From an uncultured Mucispirillum sp. (GTDB lineage Bacteria > Chrysiogenota > Deferribacteres > Deferribacterales > Mucispirillaceae): a DNA stretch of 13,212 nt. The stretch spans positions 1 through 13,212 of the forward strand of contig CAJUJZ010000058.1 of assembly GCA_910586745.1 (NCBI GenBank), read 5' to 3'. The notes below the pieces were generated by a model, which worked only from the letters and a program-made list of their open reading frames with translations, had not been told where the DNA came from and did not search any database. Position 1 is the stretch's first letter. Each line of letters begins with the position of its first letter. A program made the position numbers and the translations under genes. Positions 1-7,061 of this stretch are shown piece after piece.

Positions 1-21
1 ATAACAAAAGGTATTTGTTAT
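1..21. repeat. Short AT-rich inverted repeat at the window edge
   Basis: ATAACAAA (1-8) and TTTGTTAT (14-21) are perfect reverse complements around a 5-base loop. There is no T-run directly after it on the + strand, so a terminator for an upstream + gene is weakly supported. It could also be an operator-like site or the end of a structure that begins outside the window. Confidence 0.4.
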
Positions 22-82
22 CTAATCTGTAACATATGTCCTGTTAGTTAAGAGTTAGTTGAGAAAATCGTAAAAATTATCA

Positions 83-111
83 TTGACATATTTATTGCTA
101 TAACATATACT
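83..111 (+). promoter_or_regulatory. Near-consensus sigma-70 promoter
   Basis: A perfect -35 box TTGACA (83-88) is followed, after exactly 17 bases, by TATACT (106-111), which matches the -10 consensus at 5 of 6 positions. Transcription would start near 118, giving the lipoprotein gene at 345 a leader of about 225 bases. The rest of 1-344 shows no other gene: a possible 10-codon ORF at 145-177 lacks a good ribosome binding site. The leader is long enough to hold regulatory RNA, but I recognise no riboswitch family. Confidence 0.6.
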
Positions 112-334
112 ATTAAAGTAGTATTTAATTTTGAAAAATTGCAGATGCTTTGTATAGAATATTTTACAGTAGAATAGTAAATAGATTAAAAGAGTTTCAC
201 ATCAGTATGGTATGATTGAGCTTATATTTACTGTTTATTACCTAAAAAGGCATATTTAGCAAATAGTTGTATGGCTGTAGTTAGGAATGCTGTCAATATT
301 ATTGATGTTATGTGCTGTGTTGTATTATTTATTT

Positions 335-338
335 GGAG
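335..338 (+). promoter_or_regulatory. Shine-Dalgarno that sets the lipoprotein start
   Basis: GGAG at 335-338 lies six bases before ATG 345. It supports that ATG over the in-frame upstream GTG at 312, which would add 11 residues ahead of the positively charged n-region of the signal peptide. Confidence 0.7.
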
Positions 339-344
339 ATTTTT

Positions 345-1391
345 ATGAAAAGAGTGATAATGTTCATTTTTTTAGCCTTTTTATTTTCTGGTTGTGGAGA
401 TGTTATAAGTGATAATGGGGGGGGGAATAGCTTTAATATAAATAATGGAAACAGCAATACCAGCAACGGAAATGATGATAACAGCAGCAGCGAAAACGGT
501 GATAATAACAGTGATGGAAATAGTGGCAACAGCACTAGCGGTGGAAGTGTAGTTATAGAATTTGATTGTTATATTATTAATAATTTAGATGTTGGCTGTG
601 ATATAAAACAGTCATCTAGTGCGGTAGAAATCAATGAATATAACTGGGATTTTGGTGACAGTAGTGCTACACATAGTGGCAAATATACAGGTCAATTTGT
701 TGAACATAGATATAGGAGAAGTGGTGAATATAATATTAAGCTGGATGTTAAATATACTGATAGTGGAATACAAAAAACTCTTTCTTATTCAAAACCTATT
801 AGTGTGAAACAAACATCATTTCCATTTATTTTTGCAAATGGATTTGGGGCTGAAGCAGATAAAATGTATTATGCACTGCATATAACTGGTTATTCTGAAA
901 TAACTGGTGTAGATAGAACAGGACTTTTTTCCCAAAAAGGTAATGACGGTTTTGGTGATGGTGAATACAAAGAAGATTTTGCCAGAGATTTATATTATCA
1001 ATTATCTAGCGGTGGTACTCATTTAAAATTCTCTGAATCTCATAGAGCAGTGGGGGTATCAGATTTTTATTCTAATGAATATGGTTTTACAGATTCTGAC
1101 GGGCTTGTATTTGATATGCCTTTTTACTTTGGTATAGGTGCTTTCAATATGCCAATAAACTCTAACGGAAAAGTTTCTTTTGTTTCTTTTGCACTAGAAG
1201 ATATGACTAGACCTGTTTGGGGAGGATTTGCTTATCCTGTTTTTGTGAGATGTAATAGTAATATGTTTAATTTTCAGATTCCAATGGATGAATATGATGC
1301 TAACAGGCATAGAAATATTGCACTATTTACTGTAAAGTTTACGGGAGTATGTGATTATACTGTTGAATTTAATGGTTTTTTAGATAAATAA
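345..1391 (+). CDS. Putative phase-variable surface lipoprotein with PKD-like domain
   Basis: This is a 348-residue exported lipoprotein of unknown function. ATG 345 is chosen because GGAG lies six bases upstream and because it gives a clean type II signal peptide: MKR, then a hydrophobic stretch, then FSGC with the lipidated Cys at residue 17. Residues 24-68 form a low-complexity Asn/Ser/Gly/Asp linker that would hold the rest away from the membrane. Residues about 69-156 look like a PKD-type beta-sandwich, with WDFGDSS at 101-107 and HRYRRSGEYNI at 121-131. Residues 157-348 match no family I know; they are rich in aromatics and Gly, as in secreted beta-rich domains. Three glycine codons (residues 25-27) are one run of nine G, and a single-base slip would truncate the protein (see findings). 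It stands alone behind its own promoter. Surface exposure and adhesion or binding are inferred from architecture only. Confidence 0.8.
   Translation: MKRVIMFIFLAFLFSGCGDVISDNGGGNSFNINNGNSNTSNGNDDNSSSENGDNNSDGNSGNSTSGGSVVIEFDCYIINNLDVGCDIKQSSSAVEINEYNWDFGDSSATHSGKYTGQFVEHRYRRSGEYNIKLDVKYTDSGIQKTLSYSKPISVKQTSFPFIFANGFGAEADKMYYALHITGYSEITGVDRTGLFSQKGNDGFGDGEYKEDFARDLYYQLSSGGTHLKFSESHRAVGVSDFYSNEYGFTDSDGLVFDMPFYFGIGAFNMPINSNGKVSFVSFALEDMTRPVWGGFAYPVFVRCNSNMFNFQIPMDEYDANRHRNIALFTVKFTGVCDYTVEFNGFLDK
417..425 (+). repeat. Poly-G tract (9 G), candidate phase-variation switch
   Basis: Nine consecutive G bases encode Gly25-Gly27 of the lipoprotein, in an otherwise strongly AT-rich sequence. With nine G the frame is open. 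With eight G the frame reads GGGIALI and meets TAA (31 residues in total). With ten G it reads GGGE and meets TAG (28 residues). G tracts of this length inside surface genes are known slipped-strand contingency loci in Campylobacter and Helicobacter. Switching here is inferred. Confidence 0.75.
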
Positions 1392-1557
1392 TTTTGTATT
1401 GAAGCAAGCAGGGGTATCTCATTTTTTTGAAGATAATAGTTGTAATTATTTGATATTATTTATAAAAAGTTGTTTAGTAAAGATACATGTTAAAAAAGTT
1501 ATAAAAAATTTTTAATCAAGGTATAATACTGCAACAAAGCTGTATAACTATTAAATA
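1392..1557. other. AT-rich spacer after the lipoprotein gene, no gene seen
   Basis: No supported ORF lies here. No GC-rich stem followed by a T-run is visible as a terminator for the lipoprotein; the only candidate is an all-AT inverted repeat, TTAAAAA (1490-1496) with TTTTTAA (1509-1515). A TATAAT hexamer at 1522-1527 has no good -35 box at 16-18 bases, so I do not call it a promoter. Confidence 0.5.
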
Positions 1558-1585
1558 ATAAAAATTTTGTCCATAAAATTTTTAT
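1558..1585. repeat. Perfect 11-bp AT inverted repeat, possible edge of repeat island
   Basis: ATAAAAATTTT (1558-1568) and AAAATTTTTAT (1575-1585) are exact reverse complements around a 6-base loop, GTCCAT. It sits right before the GC-richer island that begins near 1591. It may be a bidirectional terminator-like hairpin or the boundary of that island. Confidence 0.5.
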
Positions 1586-1590
1586 ATAGG

Positions 1591-2010
1591 CATTTGGTCT
1601 CAGTAAATGTTTTCAGCCACCATTTTCTTTTTCTTCGTTACTCACTCAGAAAAGCAGGTGTCTTCGCTGGAGAAACCGCTCGCCACTATCACTAAATATG
1701 GCACCTTCTGTGCTTCCTAAGAGAGATTGAACATAAAGTATAAGTTTACACTTGCTTCTGTCCATTCAGAGTCTGCTTTTTAGGTGAAGGAGCTTATTAA
1801 TCTTTTATTCAAAAAATATGTCCAGCTACGGTCGTTTGATTCCTTCCGATTTGTCGGAACGACCTTGCTTCGCAAAAAATACTCCCCTTGATTTTTTGAA
1901 ATCACGAAAGCCCCGAGTAAATTCGATGCTTTCTTATGCTTCGTGATGGTGCATCCTGCACCTATCTTGTCTGTTCTGGGCGAAAGCGAAGAATCTAGAA
2001 TATGCATATT
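1591..2010. repeat. GC-richer structured intergenic island, probable dispersed repeat
   Basis: Composition changes visibly from the AT-rich flanks, and hairpins are dense. GGTCGTT (1830-1836) pairs with AACGACC (1858-1864) around an inner CCGA/TCGG stem with a TTTG loop. ATCACGAA (1901-1908) pairs with TTCGTGAT (1940-1947). GGTGCA (1948-1953) pairs with TGCACC (1957-1962). A 12-bp palindrome AATATGCATATT closes the island at 1999-2010. In the 5' half, CATTT/AAATG (1591-1595/1605-1609) and AAAAGCAG/CTGCTTTT (1650-1657/1773-1780) also pair. A 75-codon minus-strand reading frame (2007 to 1780) crosses the hairpins; its translation resembles the spurious ORFs that arise inside dispersed bacterial repeats, so I do not call it a gene. 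Mobility or RNA function cannot be judged from one copy. Confidence 0.5.
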
Positions 2011-2233
2011 TCTACTGTCTATAATAAATTAAAATATGGTAAATGTAGGGAATATCAATAATCTAGTTTCTTCAGCTCGTTTATTTCGCCTTAAGAGATA
2101 CAGGACATCAGTAGAATATTATTCTAAACTTTCAAATTTCACATTGTATTTTCAAATAAAAATTAAAATGAGTTGCTTTTATCTGTTCATCTATGTTAAA
2201 GTGTAAAAGTTATAATTAAATAAAGGTAAGTAA
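2011..2233. promoter_or_regulatory. Leader region of ispG with weak promoter candidates
   Basis: A 6-bp hairpin, TAGAAT (2112-2117) with ATTCTA (2121-2126), lies in this AT-rich stretch. A perfect TATAAT at 2211-2216 would start transcription about 12 bases before ispG, but it has no clear -35 box. An alternative is TTGCTT (2173-2178) with TAAAGT (2197-2202) at 18 bases. The ribosome binding site AAAGG (2222-2226) is seven bases before ATG 2234. A promoter for the long operon is expected here; its exact position is unsettled. Confidence 0.35.
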
Positions 2234-3280
2234 ATGAAAAGCCGTGTAATAAAAGTTGGCAGTGTATTAATTGGTGGCGGTAATCCTGTTTTATTGCAGT
2301 CTATGACAAACACTGATACCAGAGATGCTGTGGCTACTGTGCAGCAGATATTAGAGCTTGAAAAAGCAGGCTGTGAGATAATCCGCTGTGCAGTTCCTGA
2401 TGAATTAGCTGCTAATGCATTAAAAGAAATAAAAGATAAAATACATATACCATTAATTGCAGATATCCATTTTGATTATAAATTAGCAGTTAAATCTGTA
2501 GAATCTGGTGCAGACTGTATTCGTATAAACCCTGGCAATCTTGGCGGATTTGAAAGGCTGAAAATAGTAACTGATGCAGTAAAAGCAGCAGGTGCTGCCA
2601 TAAGAGTTGGTATAAATTCCGGCTCACTGGAAAAAGATATTCTTGCAAGCAGGGGTGTAACTGCTGAAGCTATTGTAGAATCAGCTTTAAGAAATATTAG
2701 ATATTTATATGACTTAAATTTTGATAACTTTAAAGTATCATTAAAATCAAGCTCTGTGCCAATGACTATTCAAGCTTATAAGCTTTTTGCAGAACAGGAT
2801 AACTCACCACTTCATGTTGGTGTAACAGAAGCAGGCACTCTTTTTACAGGTACTGTTAAATCTGCTGTTGGTATAGGCTCAATACTTTCTCTTGGGATAG
2901 GTGATACATTAAGGGTTTCATTAACTGGCGAGCCAATAGATGAAGTAAAAACTGGCTGGCAGATAGTGTCAGCACTTGATTTAAGAAGAAAAGGTCCTGA
3001 AATCATATCCTGCCCAACATGTGGAAGAACTGAAATTAATTTAATAGATTTAGCAAATAAAGTAGAAGATATGCTGCAAACATCAAAATCTCTTGTTACT
3101 ATTGCTGTTATGGGTTGTGCTGTAAACGGTCCAGGGGAAGCACGAGAAGCTGATTATGGTATTGCTGGCGGCAAAGGTCAGGGGCTTATCTTTAAAAAAG
3201 GCGAGATTTTAAAAAAAGTAAATGAAGATATTTTATTAAAAGAGTTTGAAAATATTTTAAAAGAAGATGGAATAATATAA
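2234..3280 (+). CDS. ispG: 4-hydroxy-3-methylbut-2-en-1-yl diphosphate synthase IspG (GcpE)
   Basis: IspG makes HMBPP from methylerythritol cyclodiphosphate, the penultimate step of the MEP isoprenoid pathway, in the cytoplasm. The 348-residue protein has normal length and the family landmarks: LQSMTNTDT (21-29) near the N-terminus, IRINPGNLGG (96-105), RVGINSGSLEKD (124-135) in the TIM barrel, and the C-terminal 4Fe-4S site with Cys260 and Cys263 in SCPTCGR, Cys295 in MGCAVNGPGEA, and the conserved Glu302. ATG 2234 has AAAGG seven bases upstream. The next gene begins four bases after its stop, so ispG probably leads the metal-transport operon. The cluster makes the enzyme dependent on iron supply, which may or may not be why it sits beside a metal importer. 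Confidence 0.97.
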   Translation: MKSRVIKVGSVLIGGGNPVLLQSMTNTDTRDAVATVQQILELEKAGCEIIRCAVPDELAANALKEIKDKIHIPLIADIHFDYKLAVKSVESGADCIRINPGNLGGFERLKIVTDAVKAAGAAIRVGINSGSLEKDILASRGVTAEAIVESALRNIRYLYDLNFDNFKVSLKSSSVPMTIQAYKLFAEQDNSPLHVGVTEAGTLFTGTVKSAVGIGSILSLGIGDTLRVSLTGEPIDEVKTGWQIVSALDLRRKGPEIISCPTCGRTEINLIDLANKVEDMLQTSKSLVTIAVMGCAVNGPGEAREADYGIAGGKGQGLIFKKGEILKKVNEDILLKEFENILKEDGII

Positions 3281-3284
3281 AATA

Positions 3285-4208
3285 ATGAAAAAAATATATT
3301 TATTAGTCAGTATATTGATTATAGGCATAGTAATTATTGCCTGCCAGCCAAAAACTATGAAAAATAAATATAAATCAGTTATAATGAGTTCAAATGAAAT
3401 TATAGATGATTTAGTGAAATCTATTGGCGGTAATTTTATTGAGACAAGTACAGCGATGAGAAAGGGAAATGACCCTCACTCATATACTGCCACAGAAAAA
3501 GATATTATTAGAATAACAGATTCATCACTTATTATATATAACGGCGGAAGTTTAGAAGGAAGATTAGAGTGGGCATTAAGTAAAATAGGCAATATTACTC
3601 CAGCAGTTTCTATTGTTGACTGTCTGCCGAAAGATAAGCTTATATATGATAAAGAAAAAAACAGTGATAAGGAATCAGTAAACCCGCACTTTTGGCATGA
3701 CCCTGTATTATGGAAAACTGCGGCTCATTTTATTGCAGATAATCTTGCATCTATGAACAGTGTAAACCAGCAGATATATTTCCAAAATGAAGAAGTGTTT
3801 TTATATATATTAGATAGATTAAATAAATATATAAAAGACCAGATTCAAAAAATACCTGTGGAAAAGCGTATAATAGTAACAGAGCATGATGCTTTTGCGT
3901 ATTTTGGCAGGGCTTATGGCTTTGAAACATATTATCTGCAGGGATCAAGTACAACAAGTGAAATATCATCTGCAGATATTAATGATTTAGCAGATGTATT
4001 AATAGAAAAAAATGTTACTACTTTATTTTTAGAAGCTACTTTGTCGGATAAAAATATTAGGCTTTTACAGTCTACATTAAAGGCAAGGGGGCATTTTGTA
4101 AAAATAGGTGGCACTCTTTATTCTGATACTCTTGGATATAATAATAACTATGAAGCTATGATGCGTCATAATATAGATACAATAGTAAACGCATTATCAT
4201 CAAAATAA
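3285..4208 (+). CDS. troA: Metal-binding lipoprotein of a Tro/Znu-type ABC importer
   Basis: This is the periplasmic binding lipoprotein (cluster A-I) that delivers Zn, Mn or Fe to the permeases encoded downstream. Its 307 residues begin with a type II signal peptide ending IIAC, with the lipidated Cys at 20. The four expected metal ligands are present at the usual spacing: His65 in DPHSY, His135 in NPHFW, His201 in TEHDAF, and Asp281 in LYSDTLG. The C-terminal half closely resembles spirochaete TroA as I remember it, with AYGFE, LQGSST and HNIDTIV. There is no long His-rich loop between about residues 115 and 135, as zinc-specific ZnuA often has, so a Mn/Fe/Zn TroA-like role is more likely. 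The exact metal is not decided by sequence. Only four bases separate it from ispG, with no separate promoter visible. Confidence 0.93.
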   Translation: MKKIYLLVSILIIGIVIIACQPKTMKNKYKSVIMSSNEIIDDLVKSIGGNFIETSTAMRKGNDPHSYTATEKDIIRITDSSLIIYNGGSLEGRLEWALSKIGNITPAVSIVDCLPKDKLIYDKEKNSDKESVNPHFWHDPVLWKTAAHFIADNLASMNSVNQQIYFQNEEVFLYILDRLNKYIKDQIQKIPVEKRIIVTEHDAFAYFGRAYGFETYYLQGSSTTSEISSADINDLADVLIEKNVTTLFLEATLSDKNIRLLQSTLKARGHFVKIGGTLYSDTLGYNNNYEAMMRHNIDTIVNALSSK

Positions 4209-4216
4209 ATATAATA

Positions 4217-5035
4217 ATGGAAAATAATATGCTTAGAACTTATTCATCAAAAGAACATTTGGAGCAGTTAAATGTAGCTGTAAAAGTAGAAAATTTAACT
4301 GTGGAATATAACGGCAGAGCTACTCTTTTTAATATTAATTTAGATATTCCAAGTGGTGCATTAATGGCAGTGCTTGGTCCTAATAACTCAGGTAAAACTA
4401 CTCTTTTAAAAACTATTGCGGGGATAAATAAACCATCTGCAGGAAATGTATATATATATTCAAGACCAACCCATGCACTAAAAAATGATATAGCTTATGT
4501 GCCTGCAAGAAACTTTGTAAACTGGGATTTCCCTATTAATGTTTATGATTTAGTGCTTATGGGTTCATATAATAGATTAAAAAAAGTAGAAGTACCAGGC
4601 ACAAAAGATAAAATTTCTGCCCGTGAAGCTCTTGAAAGAGTGGGGCTTGATACTGCCAGCAAGAAAAGTATATGCGATTTATCGAGGGGCGAAAAACACA
4701 GAGCATTAATTGCAAGAGCATTGGTGCAGAATGCTGGAATTTATATAATGGATGAACCAATGATTGCAGCAGATGAAGAAAGTATTAATATTATTATTGA
4801 TGTGCTGCAGGAATTAAGGCATAAGAAAAAAACAGTTATTGTTTCTCATTATGATTTTGTTACTATTCCTCGCTATTTTGATATGGTATCACTTTTAAAT
4901 GTCCGTCTTATTGCAAGCGGCACAACTGAAGATGTATTAACAGAAGAAAATTTTGAAAAAACATATGGAATGCCTGCTGGTATGATAAAAAATATCCGTT
5001 TATATATGGAAGAAAGCCATGCTGGAAATAAGTAA
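4217..5035 (+). CDS. Metal ABC importer ATPase (TroB-like) with altered motifs
   Basis: This is the cytoplasmic ATPase of the importer, 272 residues. Walker A is GPNNSGKT (54-61), Walker B is IYIMDE (175-180) with catalytic Glu180, and the switch His is 211 in VSHYDF. NWDFPINVYDLVLMG (102-116) matches the family's conserved region after the Q-loop. Two motifs are unusual: the Q-loop reads YVPAR (95-98) without the usual Gln, and the signature reads LSRGE (155-159) instead of LSGGQ. Nucleotide binding should survive; the effect on coupling is unclear. An N-terminal extension of about 20 residues precedes the ABC domain. ATG 4217 has no clear ribosome binding site; ATG 4229 (residue 5), with GGAA six bases ahead, is an alternative start. 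The 3' end overlaps the permease gene by 17 bases. Confidence 0.9.
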   Translation: MENNMLRTYSSKEHLEQLNVAVKVENLTVEYNGRATLFNINLDIPSGALMAVLGPNNSGKTTLLKTIAGINKPSAGNVYIYSRPTHALKNDIAYVPARNFVNWDFPINVYDLVLMGSYNRLKKVEVPGTKDKISAREALERVGLDTASKKSICDLSRGEKHRALIARALVQNAGIYIMDEPMIAADEESINIIIDVLQELRHKKKTVIVSHYDFVTIPRYFDMVSLLNVRLIASGTTEDVLTEENFEKTYGMPAGMIKNIRLYMEESHAGNK

Positions 5036-5918
5036 TTCATTTATTTTCCAAACTATGCTTAAAAGTAGTGTATTTCTTGGTATTAGTGCTGGTATGCTTG
5101 GTGTATTTATATCATATCAGAGAAGAAGTATAGAAATAAATGCACTATCTGCCGGTTCTTTTGTAGGCACACTGCTTTTATTTATTCTTTCAAGTCTTGG
5201 ATTATCTATAAGTCCTTATATATTCAGTCAGGTAGATAAGTATATATATTCTTTTACAGGGTCTATTTTAGGCATATTAATAATGATAACAATATTGAAT
5301 ATACTTTATAAAACAAACAGACTTCATCCTCATATTATACAAAGCCTTATGACTGCTGTACTGCTTGGTGTGGGTATTACTCTTGTTACAAGTATCAGGC
5401 AGGCAGGTGGTGCATTAGATTCTGGTATAGATGTATATTTATTTGGAGAAACAACATCATTAACTGATGAAGAATTTTATTTTTTAAGAATAATTGCGGT
5501 AACAGTAATTATGCTGCTGCTTTTATTTTTCAGAAGGCTTCGTGTTGTAATTTTTAATGTGGATATTGCAAAAACAAGCCATTTCCATACTATGTTTTAT
5601 GTGCATTTAATAAATGTATTTGTAGTGTGCCTTGTGGCTTTATCTGTAAAATTAATGGGAGTGTTTTTAGCTGTATCAATATTTTTAATACCAGCACTTA
5701 CAGCAAGACTTTGGAGTAACAGACTTTTTATTATCACACTGCTGTCAGGCTTTTTTGGTGGATTAGGCGGCGGCATAGGGGCAGTAATTGCAGGAAATAT
5801 AAGCCATGTTTCTTCTGGAATATCTATTACAGTAGTTCTTTCTATAATGTTTTTTATTTCACTGCTTATTGCACCATATAAAGGTCTGCTTGGTGTTTGG
5901 TTTAGGGGGAGAAAATAG
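5019..5918 (+). CDS. Metal ABC importer permease 1 (TroC/ZnuB family)
   Basis: An integral inner-membrane permease of 299 residues with about eight hydrophobic segments, as usual for this family. Family features include the basic YQRRS (33-37) after the first membrane segment, the region LMGVFLAVSIFLIPALTARL in the second half, and a C-terminal LLIAPYKGLLG. The usual small-residue/His stretch after the RRS motif is changed to INALSAGSFVG. The gene starts inside the ATPase gene (17-base overlap). GGAAG at 5008-5012 lies six bases before ATG 5019, which supports this start and suggests translational coupling. With the second permease it probably forms a heterodimeric channel, as TroC/TroD do. 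Confidence 0.9.
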   Translation: MLEISNSFIFQTMLKSSVFLGISAGMLGVFISYQRRSIEINALSAGSFVGTLLLFILSSLGLSISPYIFSQVDKYIYSFTGSILGILIMITILNILYKTNRLHPHIIQSLMTAVLLGVGITLVTSIRQAGGALDSGIDVYLFGETTSLTDEEFYFLRIIAVTVIMLLLLFFRRLRVVIFNVDIAKTSHFHTMFYVHLINVFVVCLVALSVKLMGVFLAVSIFLIPALTARLWSNRLFIITLLSGFFGGLGGGIGAVIAGNISHVSSGISITVVLSIMFFISLLIAPYKGLLGVWFRGRK

Positions 5919-5920
5919 TT

Positions 5921-7045
5921 ATGTTTTCTATAGAATTTGAAATAGTTATAGTTATTATACTCTCTGCCATAACATGTTCTATACCGGGAGCTTTTTTAGT
6001 AATGCGTAAAAATTATTATGCAGCGGATACAACAAACCGTTCTGCTATGCTTGGTATTGCAGTTGCATTAATTTTTTCATCATACCTTTCTTCGCCACTT
6101 GTGATTATTTTAGGCTCACTTACTGCAGGGCTTGCCATGATTTTGATTAAAAAATTAAAAGATTTTACATCTTTCAGAGCAAAAGGTTTATCAATTATTA
6201 TATCATCAGCTTTTTTATGCTTTGGTATACTGATTGCAGCAAATTTTTCTTTTAATAATACAATAAACTTTGATTTATCAATAATATATCTTGGAGAAAC
6301 TGCTTTTACATACTTTAACAGGTTAAGAGTTTTTGGTGTAGATATAGGCTCTTATGCTCTTTATGCAGTTTCTCTTGTTTTAATTATTAATATTGTAATA
6401 GTTATGGTATTTTATAAGGAATTTAAAATAGATGGTGTTGATAAAAACTATGCTTCTTCTATTGAAATGAAAGAAAGCACTATTGACTATCTTCTTTTAA
6501 TTATGACATCATTAAGTGTATCTGTATCATTTCAGACAGCTGGTATATTTATGACTTCGGCTTTTATTTTAGGGCCTGCTGCAACTGCTCTTTTTTATAC
6601 AAAGCGGCTTTCTACATTAGCATTTATTTCTGTATTTATATCATCTGTTGCCTGTCTTGCTGGTTTTGGAATAGCTTGGCCTAATGAAGTATCTATTTCT
6701 GGTACAATTGTATCATTTATAGGTATTTTATTTATTGTATCTGTATTATTTTCTCCAGAAGAAGGCATTTTAAAAAAACATTTTGATAATCTTACTACAC
6801 AAAAAAGACTTGAAGAATATATTATTATGGATATATTAAATTCAGAAATTATAGACTGTAGAGAAAAAAATATTAATGAGGAGATTTCATCTTCTTTAAA
6901 ATGGAAGTTAATGAAAGTATCTTATATTATGAATAAATTAAAAGCAGAAAATAAAATAGAAACAGTGCAGTATAAAGTTCAGCTGACAGAAGAAGGAAAA
7001 TCAATACTTAATAAGTTTCTCTCAGCTCAGCACTGTTTCCATTAA
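5921..7045 (+). CDS. Metal ABC importer permease 2 with winged-helix-like tail (TroD-like)
   Basis: The second membrane permease, 374 residues. Residues 1-284 are a hydrophobic bundle of the same family, including FLVMRKNYY near 25-33, SFQTAGIFMTSAFILGPAA in the later half, and a closing LFSPEEGIL. About 85 residues then form a hydrophilic cytoplasmic tail, ending with KVSYIMNKLKAENKIE and VQLTEEGKSIL. This has the pattern of a DtxR/MntR-type winged helix: recognition helix, beta wing, then LT..G. TroD-type permeases are longer than TroC-type ones, so a tail is not unique, but its role is open. AGGGGGAG (5904-5911) is a strong ribosome binding site nine bases before ATG 5921, and only two bases separate it from the previous stop. 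Confidence 0.9.
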   Translation: MFSIEFEIVIVIILSAITCSIPGAFLVMRKNYYAADTTNRSAMLGIAVALIFSSYLSSPLVIILGSLTAGLAMILIKKLKDFTSFRAKGLSIIISSAFLCFGILIAANFSFNNTINFDLSIIYLGETAFTYFNRLRVFGVDIGSYALYAVSLVLIINIVIVMVFYKEFKIDGVDKNYASSIEMKESTIDYLLLIMTSLSVSVSFQTAGIFMTSAFILGPAATALFYTKRLSTLAFISVFISSVACLAGFGIAWPNEVSISGTIVSFIGILFIVSVLFSPEEGILKKHFDNLTTQKRLEEYIIMDILNSEIIDCREKNINEEISSSLKWKLMKVSYIMNKLKAENKIETVQYKVQLTEEGKSILNKFLSAQHCFH

Positions 7046-7061
7046 TTATAAGGAGTAAAAA

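Noticed and set aside
145..177. 10-codon upstream ORF in the lipoprotein leader
   Set aside because: There is no Shine-Dalgarno and no codon pattern suggesting regulation; short frames like this are expected by chance.
312..344. GTG 312 as lipoprotein start
   Set aside because: It would put 11 extra, partly hydrophobic residues before the MKR n-region, whereas ATG 345 has GGAG at ideal spacing.
329..535. 68-codon minus-strand frame rich in Leu/Pro/Ser
   Set aside because: It is the antisense image of the Asn/Ser/Gly linker and signal peptide of the lipoprotein gene.
1490..1527. AT-only hairpin and TATAAT hexamer as terminator or promoter
   Set aside because: Such matches are common by chance in DNA this AT-rich; the hairpin has no GC pairs and the hexamer has no adequate -35 box.
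1780..2007. 75-codon open frame on the minus strand
   Set aside because: It crosses several strong hairpins, has a start codon inside a perfect palindrome, no clear ribosome binding site, and a translation typical of repeat-derived frames. I treat it as part of the structured island.
5904..5911. Short G run before permease 2 as a second phase-variable tract
   Set aside because: Only five G, and it serves as a normal ribosome binding site; too short for frequent slippage.
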